Assembly: GCA_016931625.1 (NCBI GenBank)
Contig: JAFGEK010000150.1
Coordinates: 1-37,238, forward strand
Length of the DNA stretch: 37,238 nt
Source of the DNA: Deltaproteobacteria bacterium
GTDB taxonomy: Bacteria > Myxococcota > XYA12-FULL-58-9 > JAFGEK01
Direction: 5' to 3'
Numbering within the stretch: the stretch's first letter is position 1; each line of letters begins with the position of its first letter. The position numbers were made by a program, and so were the translations under genes. This document shows positions 1 to 7,882 of the stretch, piece after piece. Under the pieces are notes generated by a model, which saw nothing but the letters and a program-made list of their open reading frames with translations, was not told where the DNA came from and made no database searches.

Positions 1-87
1 ATGTTATGTAAAAACAATATGTTATGGACCCCCGCGTTCGCGAGGGTGACGATGAAAAGGTTATTATGGTATTTTTGCAAGTGGCTC
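1..87. repeat. 87-bp dispersed repeat, left copy
   Basis: The first 87 bases recur at 36436-36522 in the same orientation with only two mismatches (in the short GC-rich stem around 32-46). The unit contains a small imperfect hairpin, cccccgcg facing cgcgaggg. The right copy is preceded by another hairpin at 36410-36429; the window begins exactly at the start of this copy, so the equivalent flank, if present, lies outside. No reading frame of interest is visible in it. It looks like a non-coding REP/MITE-type repeat. Confidence 0.85.
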
Positions 88-135
88 TACAGTTAGAAAA
101 TGTAACTTCTCAATACGTGCTGACGAAACATGGCG

Positions 136-204
136 GTCATCGTAAGCGACAGTGAGAGGGATGTCATCTATGGACCCGCCCATCTCGAACGTAGTGAGAG
201 ATCT
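136..204. repeat. REP-like short palindromes upstream of sodB
   Basis: Two short units lie here. The first, from gtcatcg at 136, contains a cgacagtgagagggat core. The second, 182-204, is a palindrome in which atctc pairs with gagat around a gaacgtagt loop. The second resembles one arm of the repeat at 16442-16518 (tcgaccgtagggaga and ctcgctacgctcgag). This pattern of cgnnngtag-type palindromes is typical of non-coding intergenic repeats in many bacteria. Function is unknown. Confidence 0.6.
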
Positions 205-381
205 TCTTTATGCATTTAAATATAAGATTTCTTAATGAAGGTCGAGATAACAAGAATTTTAATTTTTGCCAGCATTTATTTAGAAGTTACTAAAAAATTA
301 GCTAAGTACTTGCCGTGACGTACATATATTGCCAGATTACACATATTCAAAGTGGTTAAGGTTTAAGAAAGGACAATTGAT
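205..381. other. AT-rich spacer before sodB
   Basis: With the repeats at 1-204 this completes a 381-base stretch without a gene. I see no convincing reading frame and no RNA gene. A purine-rich ribosome-binding site (aagaaagga) ends about ten bases before the sodB ATG. No clear sigma-70 promoter could be picked out by eye, although the region is the obvious place for one. Confidence 0.5.
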
Positions 382-972
382 ATGGCATTCTCTCTTCCAC
401 CTCTCCCTTGGGTAGAATCAGCCCTTGAACCGTTAATCTCTGCTAAAACGATTAGTTTTCATTATGGCAAGCATCACACAGCTTATTTAAATAAACTCAA
501 TGAGCTTACTGATGGTACGGCTTATGCCAACCAAAGCCTTGAAACTATTATTATGGGCGCCGCAAAAGATAAGGGACCTCTATTTAATAATGCTGCTCAA
601 GTTTGGAATCACAACTTTTTTTGGAACTCTATCAAACCCAATGGTGGCGGTGAACCGCAGGGTGAAGTAGCTTCTTTGATAACCGAAAGTTTCGGTAGTC
701 TTGATAAATTTAAAGAAGAATTTAAAAATGCTGCCGTTTCACAGTTTGGTAGTGGTTGGGCATGGCTTTGTCTTGATGGTGGTAAGTTTAGAGTCATTAA
801 AACAACGAATGCTGAATTGCCAATGTTAACTGGACTAAAAGCATTAGTTACTTGTGATGTTTGGGAGCATGCATATTATCTAGACTATCAAAATCGTCGC
901 CCAGACTTTGTGCAGACATTTTTAGATAAGCTTATTAACTGGGATTTTGTTGCTGCCAATTTAAAAGCTTAA
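382..972 (+). CDS. sodB: Iron superoxide dismutase
   Basis: Converts superoxide to hydrogen peroxide and oxygen in the cytoplasm. At 196 aa it has the usual length for the Fe/Mn-SOD family. The four metal ligands are visible: His27 in the FHYGKHH segment, His77 in AAQVWNHNFF, and Asp159 and His163 in DVWEHAYY. Gln73 in the NAAQVWNH segment is the second-sphere glutamine placement typical of iron enzymes, so iron is favoured over manganese. The N-terminal helical hairpin spans roughly residues 1-85 and the alpha/beta domain about 90-196. There is no signal peptide. It converges on the inositol phosphate synthase gene, only 12 bases apart. Metal preference is inferred from sequence only. Confidence 0.95.
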   Translation: MAFSLPPLPWVESALEPLISAKTISFHYGKHHTAYLNKLNELTDGTAYANQSLETIIMGAAKDKGPLFNNAAQVWNHNFFWNSIKPNGGGEPQGEVASLITESFGSLDKFKEEFKNAAVSQFGSGWAWLCLDGGKFRVIKTTNAELPMLTGLKALVTCDVWEHAYYLDYQNRRPDFVQTFLDKLINWDFVAANLKA

Positions 973-984
973 TCATTTTACTTT

Positions 985-2298
985 TTAGTCGTAGTATTCA
1001 TGACCCAAATGAGTAATTACTTCTTCGCCGTTCATCCAACGAAGCATATTTTTCATTTTCATTAGTTGGATGAAAATATCATTTTCTGGATAAAGCCCAG
1101 GGGCGGTCATCGGACTTTTATAATAGAATGACAGCCATTCTTGGATACCGCGAAAACCTGCGCGATGAGCCAAATCCATAAACAAAGCAAGATCAAGCAC
1201 AATTGGAGCGGCTAAAATTGAATCGCGGCATAAAAAGTCAATTTTGATTTGCATTGGATAATTTAGCCAACCGAAAATATCTATATTATCCCAACTCTCT
1301 TTGGCATCACCGCGCGGTGGATAATAGTTAATACGAACTTTGTGATACATTTTTTCATATAATTCAGGATAAATTTCTGGCTGCAAAATAGTCTCAAGAA
1401 CACCAAGCTTTGAAACTTCTTTGCTGCGGAAATTTGTTGGTTCATCTAAAACTTCACCATCGCGGTTACCCAGAATATTGGTTGAAAACCAACCATCTAT
1501 GCCCAACAAGCGAGCTTTTAAACCTGGGGCAATAATGGTTTTCATTAACGTCTGACCAGATTTAAAATCTTTGCCCGAAATGGGGATTTCGCGTTGTTTT
1601 GCAAGTTCAATTAGCGCTGGTATATCAACTGTATGATGCGGTGCACCATTTGCGTATGGCACGCCTTCCTGTATGCAGGCATAACCATAGATCATTGAAG
1701 CGCTTATTGCAGGATGAGAATCGCGCAGTCCCTGTTCAAAAGTTTCAATTTTTTGATGCACTGCGCTAAGTTCTTGATAAGACTCGGTTGATCCACACCA
1801 TACTGCTACGGCACGATCAAGATTGTTTTTTTTAATAAAATCACGTATGTCAGCTCGTATAGCCTCAGCAAGTTCCATTTTATTTTTGCCTTGCTTTACA
1901 TGTTCACCATTAAGACGTTTGACATATTCAGGAAAAAACACTGCAGGCATGGGCTTGATGCTGCTAATTTCATCTTTGATGAGATTTAAGTGTTCAAGAT
2001 TTAAGACTTTTGCTTTGCAAGCGGCAGTGTAGGCATCATCAGTAAAAAGATCCCAGCCGCCAAAGACAACATTGTTTAGACCAGCAAGCTCAATGAATTC
2101 GCGAATAAGGGGGCTGCGACCTTCGGTGCGTTTACCAAGCCGAATAGTGCCCATTTGTGAAAGTGAACCAAATAGTTTACCTAAACCTTTGCGGGCTAGT
2201 AAACTACCAGCGATAAATGTTGTTGCCACAGCACCCATACCAGGGAGTAAAATTCCAAGCTTGCCGGTGGGTTTTTTAATAGCGATAGGTTTTTTCAT
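985..2298 (-). CDS. ino1: Inositol-3-phosphate synthase (myo-inositol-1-phosphate synthase)
   Basis: Catalyses the NAD-dependent isomerisation of glucose 6-phosphate to 1D-myo-inositol 3-phosphate, the entry step to inositol phospholipids and inositol solutes. The 437-aa protein has an N-terminal Rossmann nucleotide loop (LLPGMGAVATT, residues 17-27). The family core follows at 241-297: GKDFKSGQT, then GWFSTNILGNRDG, then a DEPTNFRSKEVSK stretch with the conserved lysines. KIDFLCRDSILAAP (352-365) continues the conserved core. It is longer than many bacterial forms (about 360-390 aa) and shorter than the eukaryotic enzymes. A gagg element lies about ten bases before the ATG. It is not in an operon with a CDP-alcohol phosphatidyltransferase here, so the fate of the inositol cannot be read from context. 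Confidence 0.93.
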   Translation of the reverse strand: MKKPIAIKKPTGKLGILLPGMGAVATTFIAGSLLARKGLGKLFGSLSQMGTIRLGKRTEGRSPLIREFIELAGLNNVVFGGWDLFTDDAYTAACKAKVLNLEHLNLIKDEISSIKPMPAVFFPEYVKRLNGEHVKQGKNKMELAEAIRADIRDFIKKNNLDRAVAVWCGSTESYQELSAVHQKIETFEQGLRDSHPAISASMIYGYACIQEGVPYANGAPHHTVDIPALIELAKQREIPISGKDFKSGQTLMKTIIAPGLKARLLGIDGWFSTNILGNRDGEVLDEPTNFRSKEVSKLGVLETILQPEIYPELYEKMYHKVRINYYPPRGDAKESWDNIDIFGWLNYPMQIKIDFLCRDSILAAPIVLDLALFMDLAHRAGFRGIQEWLSFYYKSPMTAPGLYPENDIFIQLMKMKNMLRWMNGEEVITHLGHEYYD

Positions 2299-2485
2299 TT
2301 GTGTATGCCTCGCAAAGCAGTACTAATTTTTACTTAGAGATAAAAACGTTTTAGAAAGTGACATTATTTCAACACCGAAGCTGTTAATAACAGTTACCCC
2401 GCAGAGGGCAAGCTATATTAATGTACCCATTTCAACCTTGCTGTCAGCAAGCGTATGTCCTAGGTAATCTATGGGGGCATAACCA
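2299..2485. other. Spacer between ino1 and the palindromic element
   Basis: Together with the element at 2486-2664 this makes a 377-base stretch between two divergent genes. No ORF or RNA gene is supported. It should hold the ino1 promoter on the minus strand, but I could not identify a convincing -35/-10 pair. Confidence 0.4.
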
Positions 2486-2664
2486 GGGGTGTCCCTAAAT
2501 GTCTCCCGTCGATCTTCGCGAAATCCGCTACTTACGACCGCGTGCTCGCAAAAATCCTGCCTGCGACTTGCCACAAGCAAGCCTCAGCATGATTTTGTTG
2601 CGCGCGCGGCCATCGTTTACGCGGCTTTTGTGAATTTCTTAAGTCCAACATTTAGGGACACCCC
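2486..2664. repeat. 179-bp palindromic MITE-like element upstream of mutS2
   Basis: The element is bounded by a perfect 17-bp terminal inverted repeat: ggggtgtccctaaatgt at 2486-2502 and its reverse complement at 2648-2664. The interior is also an imperfect palindrome, with matching blocks such as ccgcgtgctcgcaa against ccgcgcgcgcaaca and tgcgacttgc against tgaggcttgc. The whole unit can therefore fold into one long hairpin with its tip near 2571-2573. Partial termini of the same type occur at 5956-5971 and 19529-19542. It encodes no transposase. It resembles non-autonomous snap-back elements or RAYT-mobilised repeats; that family assignment is inference. Confidence 0.8.
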
Positions 2665-2675
2665 CAATTATTTTT

Positions 2676-5096
2676 ATGACCGTGCTAATATCAAAATTTC
2701 ATATTTCAGCATCAACTCGCAAACAAATTGGCTTTGACGTCATTGTTGCCGTTTTAGCGGAGCGAACGAGTACTTCAAGAGGTCGCGAGCTTGCTTTAGA
2801 ACACCAGTTTTTTACTGACCGTGATCAAGTGCAGCTTTCTTTGACTCGCATTGAGCAAGTTCGTGAGATTTTACGTGAAGAAAAAATACTGCCGGTAAGC
2901 GGAGCTACTGATATTCGCCCTTTTGCTACCCGTGCAGCTAAAGGCGCTATTCTTAACGGTGAAGAATTACGTGCCTGCCATGGACTGATGCGCACGGCAA
3001 TGGATGTGCGATCTTTTCTGCGTTTGCGCCGTGAAACCATGCCCGAGCTGGCGGCTATAAGTACTGGGATAAGCGATTTTGCCGCATTAGCCAACCGTAT
3101 TGATTATATGCTTGAACCATCTGGTCGGGTTCGTGACGAAGCAAGCGAGACTTTAGCTGCATACCGTCGCCGTGCACGCAATTTGCATAGTGAGGCACGT
3201 CGACGAATCGATACGATGCTTGCAGACCAAAATTTTACGCCTTACTTGCAGGATCGTTATTTTTCAATACGCTCTGAACGATATGTGCTGCCGGTTAATG
3301 CTTCTTTTCGAAGTAGTGTACCTGGCATTGTGCACAACGCCTCACAAACTGGGCAGACACTTTTTATTGAACCGCAAGCGTTAGTTGATTTAGGTAACGA
3401 ATTAGCTATTGCTGAATCGCTAATAGCTGAAGAAGAGCAACGAATACTTCAAGAACTTTCTGCGTCAGTTGGTGATCGTGAAAACGATTTGGATCACGCG
3501 GTCGACAGTATTGGAACAATAGACTTTATTCAAGCAAGTGCCCACTTAGCTAATGATCTAGATGCCAATGCTCCTGAATTAGCTGATGCTACTGCTGACA
3601 TAGATTTACGCCAGATGCGCCATCCGGTGTTGGCTTTGCAGGGTAAATCTGTAGTGGCAAACGATGTATTTTTACGCACACCAACACAGGCGCTGATCGT
3701 TTCGGGCCCAAATGCTGGTGGTAAAACCGTAAGTATTGCTGCGGTGGGGTTATGTTCTCTTATGGTGCGAGCGGGATTGCCGATACCGGTAGCTGCGGGT
3801 TCGCGTATGCCGTTATTCTATGGCGTGACTAGTATCATTGGCGATGAGCAAGATCTTAAGCGGGGCTTATCAACCTTTTCTGCGCATCTAAGCGCCATTG
3901 CAGAAGCTATGCAACAAGCCGGCTTTGGTTGGTTAGTGTTAATTGATGAGATTGCAGCAGATACTGATCCCACTCAAGGCGCCGCTTTAGCGCGAGCTAT
4001 TTTAGAACAATTGCTAGATGCCGGTACTCGCGTATTAGCAACTACTCACCTTGATGAAGTCAAAGCTTTAGGTATTACTGATACGCGTTTTATTAATGCT
4101 CGTGTTGGGCTTGATCCAATCTCACTTGCTCCAACCTATCGTCTTGAGATTGGCGCTGCTGGCGTTTCAAGTGCTATTGAAATGGCTGAACGTGTTGGGT
4201 TACCTACAAATGTAATTAGTCGCGCGCGTGAATATCTGCGTGGTGAAGGTTTATTGGCTGCGGCTTTAACTCACTTAGAAGTTGCAGAGCGTGAAGTAGA
4301 AACAGAGCGGCAAGAATTAGCGGCGCAACGTGAAGCTACAGCTAAAACCCAACAGCAATTAGAAGCTAGCAAAAATGAGCTTGAGCAAGCGCGTCGTGAC
4401 CTTAAATTGCAAATTAACGATGAGCTACTTAAAGAACTTGAAGATAGACGTAGCCAAGCAACAAAAATGATTGCTGAATTGCAAGCAAAAGCAAGTATTA
4501 GCGGTGCGCAAAAGGCTCAGCAGCGCTTAGAAGAACTAGCAAATGAGGTTAAATACGATATCGCTAAACTGCAAGCAGAGACAGATGTTGGTGAAAGTGC
4601 TCAAGCACTGGTGCCTACCGAAGAAATCGATGTCGGTACATGGGTTAAAGTTGTCTCATTAGATAAAGAGGGTCGGGTAATCAAACTTGCTGGTAAAAGC
4701 GCGATAGTAGAAATTGGTACTTTAAATACAAGGGTTAAATTAAAAGATTTGGTCGGACTTGTTCAAAAAAGTAAGCAAAGTCAAAGTGACCATCGACGTT
4801 TAGCAAAGGCTGAGTCTAAACTTAGCGAGTCTATAGTTGAGGGCAGTAGTGATACCCGCTGCGATATTCGCGGTATGCGTACTGATGAAGCAATGAGCGA
4901 AGTCGAGCGTTTTTTAGACCAGCGTTATTTATATGGCCCTACCCGTATAGTTATTGTTCATGGGCATGGCAGTGGTATTTTAAAGCAAATGGTGCGTGAA
5001 GCTTTAGAGAAATCACCTTATGTAGCTAGCAGCAGGCCGGGTGACCGCTATGAAGGCGGCGATGGGGTTACGGTGGTAGAGATAGTTAGTGCTTGA
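2676..5096 (+). CDS. mutS2: MutS2 family ATPase/endonuclease
   Basis: An 806-aa MutS2 protein; the family acts on branched DNA (anti-recombination) or, in some bacteria, on collided ribosomes. The order is MutS-type core/clamp helices (about 1-320), an ABC-type ATPase with Walker A GPNAGGKT at 344-351 and Walker B LVLIDE ending at Asp424-Glu425, a charged coiled coil (about 520-640), a KOW-like beta segment (about 650-695), and a C-terminal Smr domain (about 727-806). The Smr domain shows CDIRG (729-733) in place of the usual LDLRG, and HGHGSG at 762-767. The mismatch-recognition domain I of MutS1 is absent, as expected. The ATG lies only 11 bases after the palindromic element, and no Shine-Dalgarno sequence is visible before it. 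Confidence 0.94.
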   Translation: MTVLISKFHISASTRKQIGFDVIVAVLAERTSTSRGRELALEHQFFTDRDQVQLSLTRIEQVREILREEKILPVSGATDIRPFATRAAKGAILNGEELRACHGLMRTAMDVRSFLRLRRETMPELAAISTGISDFAALANRIDYMLEPSGRVRDEASETLAAYRRRARNLHSEARRRIDTMLADQNFTPYLQDRYFSIRSERYVLPVNASFRSSVPGIVHNASQTGQTLFIEPQALVDLGNELAIAESLIAEEEQRILQELSASVGDRENDLDHAVDSIGTIDFIQASAHLANDLDANAPELADATADIDLRQMRHPVLALQGKSVVANDVFLRTPTQALIVSGPNAGGKTVSIAAVGLCSLMVRAGLPIPVAAGSRMPLFYGVTSIIGDEQDLKRGLSTFSAHLSAIAEAMQQAGFGWLVLIDEIAADTDPTQGAALARAILEQLLDAGTRVLATTHLDEVKALGITDTRFINARVGLDPISLAPTYRLEIGAAGVSSAIEMAERVGLPTNVISRAREYLRGEGLLAAALTHLEVAEREVETERQELAAQREATAKTQQQLEASKNELEQARRDLKLQINDELLKELEDRRSQATKMIAELQAKASISGAQKAQQRLEELANEVKYDIAKLQAETDVGESAQALVPTEEIDVGTWVKVVSLDKEGRVIKLAGKSAIVEIGTLNTRVKLKDLVGLVQKSKQSQSDHRRLAKAESKLSESIVEGSSDTRCDIRGMRTDEAMSEVERFLDQRYLYGPTRIVIVHGHGSGILKQMVREALEKSPYVASSRPGDRYEGGDGVTVVEIVSA

Positions 5097-5384
5097 GGGC
5101 ATATCAGCTTCTTTTAGCTCCCATTACGGGGTATCATACGAAGTTAACGCTATTAAATATAAAGTGATTTTTATCGTTTGGCATGGTTCTCTGGTTTTTT
5201 TATTGCGAGGCATTAGTGTCGGGCCCTCAGTGACACCGTGTTTTATCGCTTTATCGGGTGACATTGTTTTGTGAGCCAACGACCCTTAAATGATCTTAGC
5301 TTCGGTTACCTTATTTGTGAGGCAATTCGATACGCACACCGATTCTATAGTGGTTACTTAGTACTACCCATTAGTACATATCAT

Positions 5385-5879
5385 TTATGGTAACTTTTGC
5401 TGCAATACTTCGTCACGGCGGGCTTGTCGCCAAGCACGTAGGCGTTCACGTAGATCTGGACGATTTTGTGAAATAATACTTATAGCTAATAAAGCGGAAT
5501 TTGCCGCACCAGATTTGCCAATGGCGAGTGTGGCAACGGGCACACCCTTGGGCATCTGAACCATTGATAGCAAGGCGTCAATCCCCCGTAAGTCAGTAGC
5601 TGAGATAGGAACACCTAGGACCGGTATTATTGTTTTAGCAGCAATTACACCGGGTAAATGTGCTGCAGCTCCAGCCCCAGCGATAATTACTTCAATACCG
5701 CGCCTCTCAGCTTCATCAGCGTATGCAAGCGCACGGTCTGGGGTGCGATGGGCACTAATAATTTCAGCTTCGTAAGGTACATTAAATTCATCTAGAATAT
5801 CTGCTGCTGCTGACATAATCGACCAATCATTTTTACTGCCCATAATAAGACTGACAATCTTTGGTTTATCTTGGCTCAT
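5385..5879 (-). CDS. purE: 5-(carboxyamino)imidazole ribonucleotide mutase PurE
   Basis: Catalyses N5-CAIR to CAIR in de novo purine synthesis in the cytoplasm. The 164-aa length fits class I PurE. Visible motifs are MGSKNDW (13-19, the phosphate-binding start), SAHRTP with the catalytic His44, GAGAAAHLPG (about 67-76), the QMPKGVPVAT loop and GAANSA. The start ATG is preceded by a ggag element. The partner gene purK is not adjacent, so PurK must be encoded elsewhere or a class II-type reaction is used; the sequence looks like class I. A half-element repeat at 5956-5971 lies upstream on this strand. Confidence 0.95.
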   Translation of the reverse strand: MSQDKPKIVSLIMGSKNDWSIMSAAADILDEFNVPYEAEIISAHRTPDRALAYADEAERRGIEVIIAGAGAAAHLPGVIAAKTIIPVLGVPISATDLRGIDALLSMVQMPKGVPVATLAIGKSGAANSALLAISIISQNRPDLRERLRAWRQARRDEVLQQKLP

Positions 5880-5955
5880 TACCGTGACTCCGTAGCTAGC
5901 ATTTTTTTAAAGAATTTATGGCTTGTTAGCCTACAGACAACATTATGCCAAGCTT

Positions 5956-5971
5956 ATTTAGGGACACCCCC
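5956..5971. repeat. Solo terminus of the palindromic element
   Basis: atttagggacaccccc matches the right end of the element at 2486-2664. It stands alone here and abuts the stop codon of the ABC permease gene at 5972. No opposing arm is seen nearby, so it is probably a remnant or an insertion scar. Confidence 0.7.
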
Positions 5972-7174
5972 TTATTCATAGCGTAACGCATCAATAGGGT
6001 TAAGCCGTGCTGCACGCTGTGCTGGAAAGTAACCAAAAATTACACCGATAGCAGCAGAAAATAATAAAGCGATGATATTAATTTTTGAATCAAATATATA
6101 AGGTACATTCATTATACTAGTTAAAGCAATAGAACCGCCAGTTGCCAAAGCCACCCCGATAAGACCACCTATGGCAGATAACACCACTGATTCCATGAGA
6201 AACTGCAATAACACTTCACGCCCAAGAGCGCCTATTGCCAAGCGAATACCAATTTCGCGGGTGCGTTCAGTAACTGAGACTAGCATTATATTCATAATAC
6301 CAATGCCGCCGACTAATAAGCTTACCGCAGCCACAGCCGCTAAGAGCATGGTAAGGATTTTAGTGGTACCAGTAAAGGTTTCAGCAAGTTGACGTGTATC
6401 TAAAATTCTAAAGTCATCATCTTCACTGGGCGCTAGCTTGCGTCGCTCGCGTAGTAGTGATGATAATTGGGCTTTAACGTTATTGATTGAGTCACCATCA
6501 TTTACTGCAACCATGATACGATTTATATCTGACGACCCTAGTAAACGGCGCTGCACAGTCCGCAAAGGCATAACAATTACATCATCTTGATCATGCCCCA
6601 TACCAGCTTGCCCTTTTGATTTAAGTAACCCGATTATTTCGCAGGCAAAGCCTTTTATACGTATTTCGCTGCCAACCGGAGCTTCTTGGCCAAATAATTT
6701 TTCACGTACGGTTTCACCAATTACACAAACAGCTTTGCCTGTTTTTAAATCAGTATCGTTAAATTGGTGTCCTTCGGCAAATTCCCAATTTGAAGAGACA
6801 AAGTAATCATTAGTAGTACCAAAAATGACAGTCGACCAATTTCTTGATTGATAAATCGCAGTTACCGATTTGTTTGAAATAGGGGCAATAGCTTTAATCG
6901 AAGATAGCTGCTCACTGATTAATTGAACATCAACCAGCTTAAAATTAGGAGCGTCCGATGAACCAGGACCAAAGTGTTGTCCAGGGATAATGATGATTTG
7001 ATTAGTGCCCATATTGGCGATTTGGTCAGCAACCGATTTGGTGGCGCCATTACCAACAGTGACTAAAGTAATCACGGCAGCAATACCAATTACAATACCA
7101 AGAATAGTAAGGAACGAACGCATGACATTACGGCGAATTGCTCGTAGTGCTAATAAAAAAGTATTCCACAACAT
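5972..7174 (-). CDS. MacB-type ABC transporter permease (FtsX family)
   Basis: A 400-aa inner-membrane subunit of a MacB-like mechanotransmission ABC transporter. It has four transmembrane segments at about 19-42, 273-298, 327-353 and 366-384, with a large periplasmic core domain (about 43-270) between the first two. The block SVTERTREIGIRLAIGA (300-316) is the conserved cytoplasmic coupling segment of FtsX/MacB permeases. It ends with the typical LNPIDALRYE tail. In E. coli MacB this unit is fused to the ATPase; here the ATPase is a separate gene 12 bases upstream. It is the last gene of the operon beginning at 11990. The substrate is unknown; family members export macrolides, peptides, siderophores or lipoprotein cargo. 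Confidence 0.9.
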   Translation of the reverse strand: MLWNTFLLALRAIRRNVMRSFLTILGIVIGIAAVITLVTVGNGATKSVADQIANMGTNQIIIIPGQHFGPGSSDAPNFKLVDVQLISEQLSSIKAIAPISNKSVTAIYQSRNWSTVIFGTTNDYFVSSNWEFAEGHQFNDTDLKTGKAVCVIGETVREKLFGQEAPVGSEIRIKGFACEIIGLLKSKGQAGMGHDQDDVIVMPLRTVQRRLLGSSDINRIMVAVNDGDSINNVKAQLSSLLRERRKLAPSEDDDFRILDTRQLAETFTGTTKILTMLLAAVAAVSLLVGGIGIMNIMLVSVTERTREIGIRLAIGALGREVLLQFLMESVVLSAIGGLIGVALATGGSIALTSIMNVPYIFDSKINIIALLFSAAIGVIFGYFPAQRAARLNPIDALRYE

Positions 7175-7186
7175 TTTAAACTGGTC

Positions 7187-7882
7187 CTAGCTTTTTTTAT
7201 GGTCACTATCTATACGACCATCAATGAAATGGATAATGCGTTTGGCATATGCAGCAATATCAGATTCATGCGTAACCATTAACACGGTGATCCCTTGTTC
7301 GCGATTAAAACGAGTGATTAAGTTCATTATTTCAGCACTAGTATGTGTATCAAGATTACCCGTAGGCTCATCGGCTAAAAGGACTTTAGGTTGGGTTACA
7401 ATCGCGCGAGCAATAGCAACACGTTGTTGTTGCCCCCCCGATAATTCAGAGGGGTTGTGGTGTTCCCAACCATTTAGACCAACTTGTTCAAGAGCAGCTT
7501 TTGCTGCCTTATGACGTTGCAAAGCAGGCTCACGACGGTAGATCAGCGGTAACTCAATGTTCTCTAGTGCCGTGGTGCGTGCCAATAAGTTGAAACCTTG
7601 AAAAATAAAACCAAGTTGATATCGTCTAAGTAAAGCGCGTTGATTTTGTGTCAGTCGTTCAACACGTACACCCATAAATTCATACGACCCTTTGGTCGGC
7701 GTATCTAGGCATCCTAATATATTCATTGTAGTTGATTTGCCTGAACCACTAGGGCCCATGATGGCTACAAATTCACCAGCAGCAATAGAAAAATCGACAC
7801 CTTTTAGCGCATGAAAAGCCGCCTGCCCTTGGCCATAGGTTTTAGTAACCCCAAAGAGAGTGATAAAATTACTATTGGTCAT
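7187..7882 (-). CDS. ABC transporter ATP-binding protein (MacB/LolD type)
   Basis: A 231-aa nucleotide-binding subunit. Walker A GPSGSGKST is at 43-51, the Q-loop glutamine at 95, the signature LSGGQQQRVA at 147-156, Walker B VLLADEP at 167-173 with Glu172, and the H-loop histidine in VTHES (about 205). The spacing and the LGFIFQGFNLL segment are characteristic of the MacB/LolD/SalX subfamily. Its start overlaps the stop of the membrane-fusion gene by four bases, implying coupled translation, and the permease follows 12 bases later. It would power the tripartite exporter rather than an importer, as no binding protein is present. Confidence 0.92.
   Translation of the reverse strand: MTNSNFITLFGVTKTYGQGQAAFHALKGVDFSIAAGEFVAIMGPSGSGKSTTMNILGCLDTPTKGSYEFMGVRVERLTQNQRALLRRYQLGFIFQGFNLLARTTALENIELPLIYRREPALQRHKAAKAALEQVGLNGWEHHNPSELSGGQQQRVAIARAIVTQPKVLLADEPTGNLDTHTSAEIMNLITRFNREQGITVLMVTHESDIAAYAKRIIHFIDGRIDSDHKKS

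Noticed and set aside
1-210. Possible CRISPR array at the left edge
   Set aside because: The repeats are unlike each other in length and spacing and there are no regular spacers; they are REP-type palindromes.
2489-2737. 82-codon plus-strand ORF through the palindromic element
   Set aside because: It lies almost wholly in the self-complementary repeat and overlaps the mutS2 start in another frame; the composition is not protein-like.
5089-5274. 61-codon ORF after mutS2
   Set aside because: It starts inside the last mutS2 codons with a GTG, has no ribosome-binding site or recognisable features, and the 288-base spacer 5097-5384 shows nothing else convincing.
5097-5384. Terminator for mutS2 or purE in the convergent spacer
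   Set aside because: Only a weak gtgtc/gacac stem near 5216-5236 is visible, without a U-tract.
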